Shown here: positions 63,001 through 64,000 of the stretch, piece by piece
How the letters are laid out: every line of letters begins with the position of its first letter
Position numbering within the stretch: the first letter of the stretch is position 1
Assembly: GCA_030407085.1 (NCBI GenBank)
Contig: CM059583.1
Span: 208,318,001 to 208,382,000, forward strand
Length of the DNA: 64,000 nucleotides
Direction: 5' to 3'
DNA from: Trichopria drosophilae
Lineage: Eukaryota > Arthropoda > Insecta > Hymenoptera > Diapriidae
Position numbers and translations under genes: made by a program
Notes under the pieces: generated by a model
Databases searched by the model: none
Told to the model about the DNA's origin: nothing
Seen by the model: the letters and a program-made list of their open reading frames with translations, nothing else

Positions 63001-64000
63001 TTAAAATGATGAAGACATTAATATATATGTCACTTTCACGCTTTCTTCAGTGTAGGTAACGGAGAAAGTTTTGGGTCGCGTTCGAATTTACTAAGTAGGT
63101 CCATTTCTTTAAGGAGTACGATTACGTCGATTGATACTAGAATCATAAATAACATTAACATCAGCCATAATTGGCTGAGTTCAATGGGCGAGTTTGTCGA
63201 GCCTTGATAAGTATTTACGTAACGGAGTCAATGGCGGCGTCGATTCCAACGGTATTTCGCGCTTCCGGATGACTCACACCATACATATCATCTTCGAAGA
63301 TGAGCGGTTGTAACCTTGACCGTGAAATCGTCATCTTCATCCTGGATCTGAAGATACTGCTTATGTAAGTTGGGGATTCATGGCGAGGTCGGCGATTCAG
63401 TGGAGCGTCCCACCACAATCTCGAGACTCGTCTTCTCTCTTCTTCAGGTCATTCACCCATTTTTTATGCGTGTTTCTTTTAAAGTCTCTCCATGCTACAA
63501 TTACTGCAGCTACTTACAACCATAACATTGACACTCCTTTTAATAATAGAAAACATCTTAGGTGTACACTTTTTTTCAGAAATTTCCTTCTTTTTAGAAT
63601 ACCGTTTTGGGAATTATGAAATTCACAGCAATTTTGTTTACCTACTGCTATAGAATTCCTTTATTTGAGGATGATTCGAGACATCATTCTAATGCACTGT
63701 ATCAAATATTAATAATTTAAATTATGTTTTTATCTTGGTTATATTGACTACTGAACTAGTCTCCGTATACGATTCGATTCTTATCAAGAACAATAGTAAA
63801 ATGGTCTTGAGACGTTCAAGTGCGAAATACTTTCGCTTTCGATCGAGGCAACGACCAGCATCGAGTGCGATCAGTCACAGACGATTCTAAAGAACTGTAG
63901 CACCTGATATCATTTCGCAATCGATGACACATTTGTAGCACAACAAAAGTCGTTTGTCCTGCGGAGCCCATTTGTGTTCGTCAGACCTATCCGAGATCTG

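Larger units (their letters stand above)
58415..64000. other. Intergenic DNA to the window end, no supported gene
   Basis: Contains inverted repeats at 58810-58918 and 59947-60065 (listed separately), a duplicated TGTAGGGCATAA word (60056 and 60337) and a tRNA-like box at 61009-61076. GC-richer patches lie at about 63050-63440 and 63770-64000 and may belong to a gene outside the window. ORFs here, such as 59229-59558, have no recognisable features. Confidence 0.45.

Noticed and set aside
63800..63892. Short Arg/Ser-rich ORF near the right end
   Set aside because: At 30 codons it has no promoter or splice evidence and could be chance in a GC-richer patch.

Overview
This 64 kb window is AT-rich eukaryotic DNA from an insect, probably a holometabolous species. 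Hymenoptera is a guess from the overall look and is not shown by any single feature. The evidence is a cluster of seven Rebers-Riddiford type 2 (RR-2) cuticular protein genes. Each has a 12-nt first coding exon (Met plus three codons) and a phase-0 intron. A second exon then encodes the rest of a signal peptide, an RR-2 chitin-binding domain and a low-complexity tail.

Layout: gene A (minus, 2837-4595), gene B (plus, 13673-15061), gene C (plus, 28458-30101), gene D (minus, 34182-35493), gene E (plus, 41290-42492), gene F (minus, 45736-47084) and gene G (minus, 53567-58330, with an inferred 4.4 kb intron). Most promoters share a TATA box about 30 bp upstream of an initiator resembling CATCAGT or CATCACT. 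The same architecture occurs at 47665-47747 on the plus strand, followed by an ATG and a good splice donor, but I could not find the rest of that gene. It may be the first exon of an unrecognised gene.

The long gaps between genes hold no gene I can support. They carry non-autonomous DNA transposon relics: a 1.2 kb Tc1-like fold-back element at 8073-9284, near-perfect palindromic MITEs at 16057-16352 and 56365-56738, a CGACA-rich fold-back at 20413-20632, nested inverted repeats in the intron of gene B, and a degenerate 1.25 kb element at 23816-25071. Other signals are a dispersed repeat family (9747-9920 and 48536-48690), hammerhead-ribozyme-like core motifs at three places, and a few decayed coding-like stretches.

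Together the genes encode secreted matrix proteins that bind chitin during cuticle formation. The tails differ (Ala/Val/Pro/Tyr repeats, His-rich repeats, a 400-residue Pro-rich tail, a basic charged block, or almost no tail), which suggests paralogues specialised for different cuticle properties. I see no bacterial, viral or CRISPR content. No gene symbols are given because orthology cannot be fixed from sequence alone.
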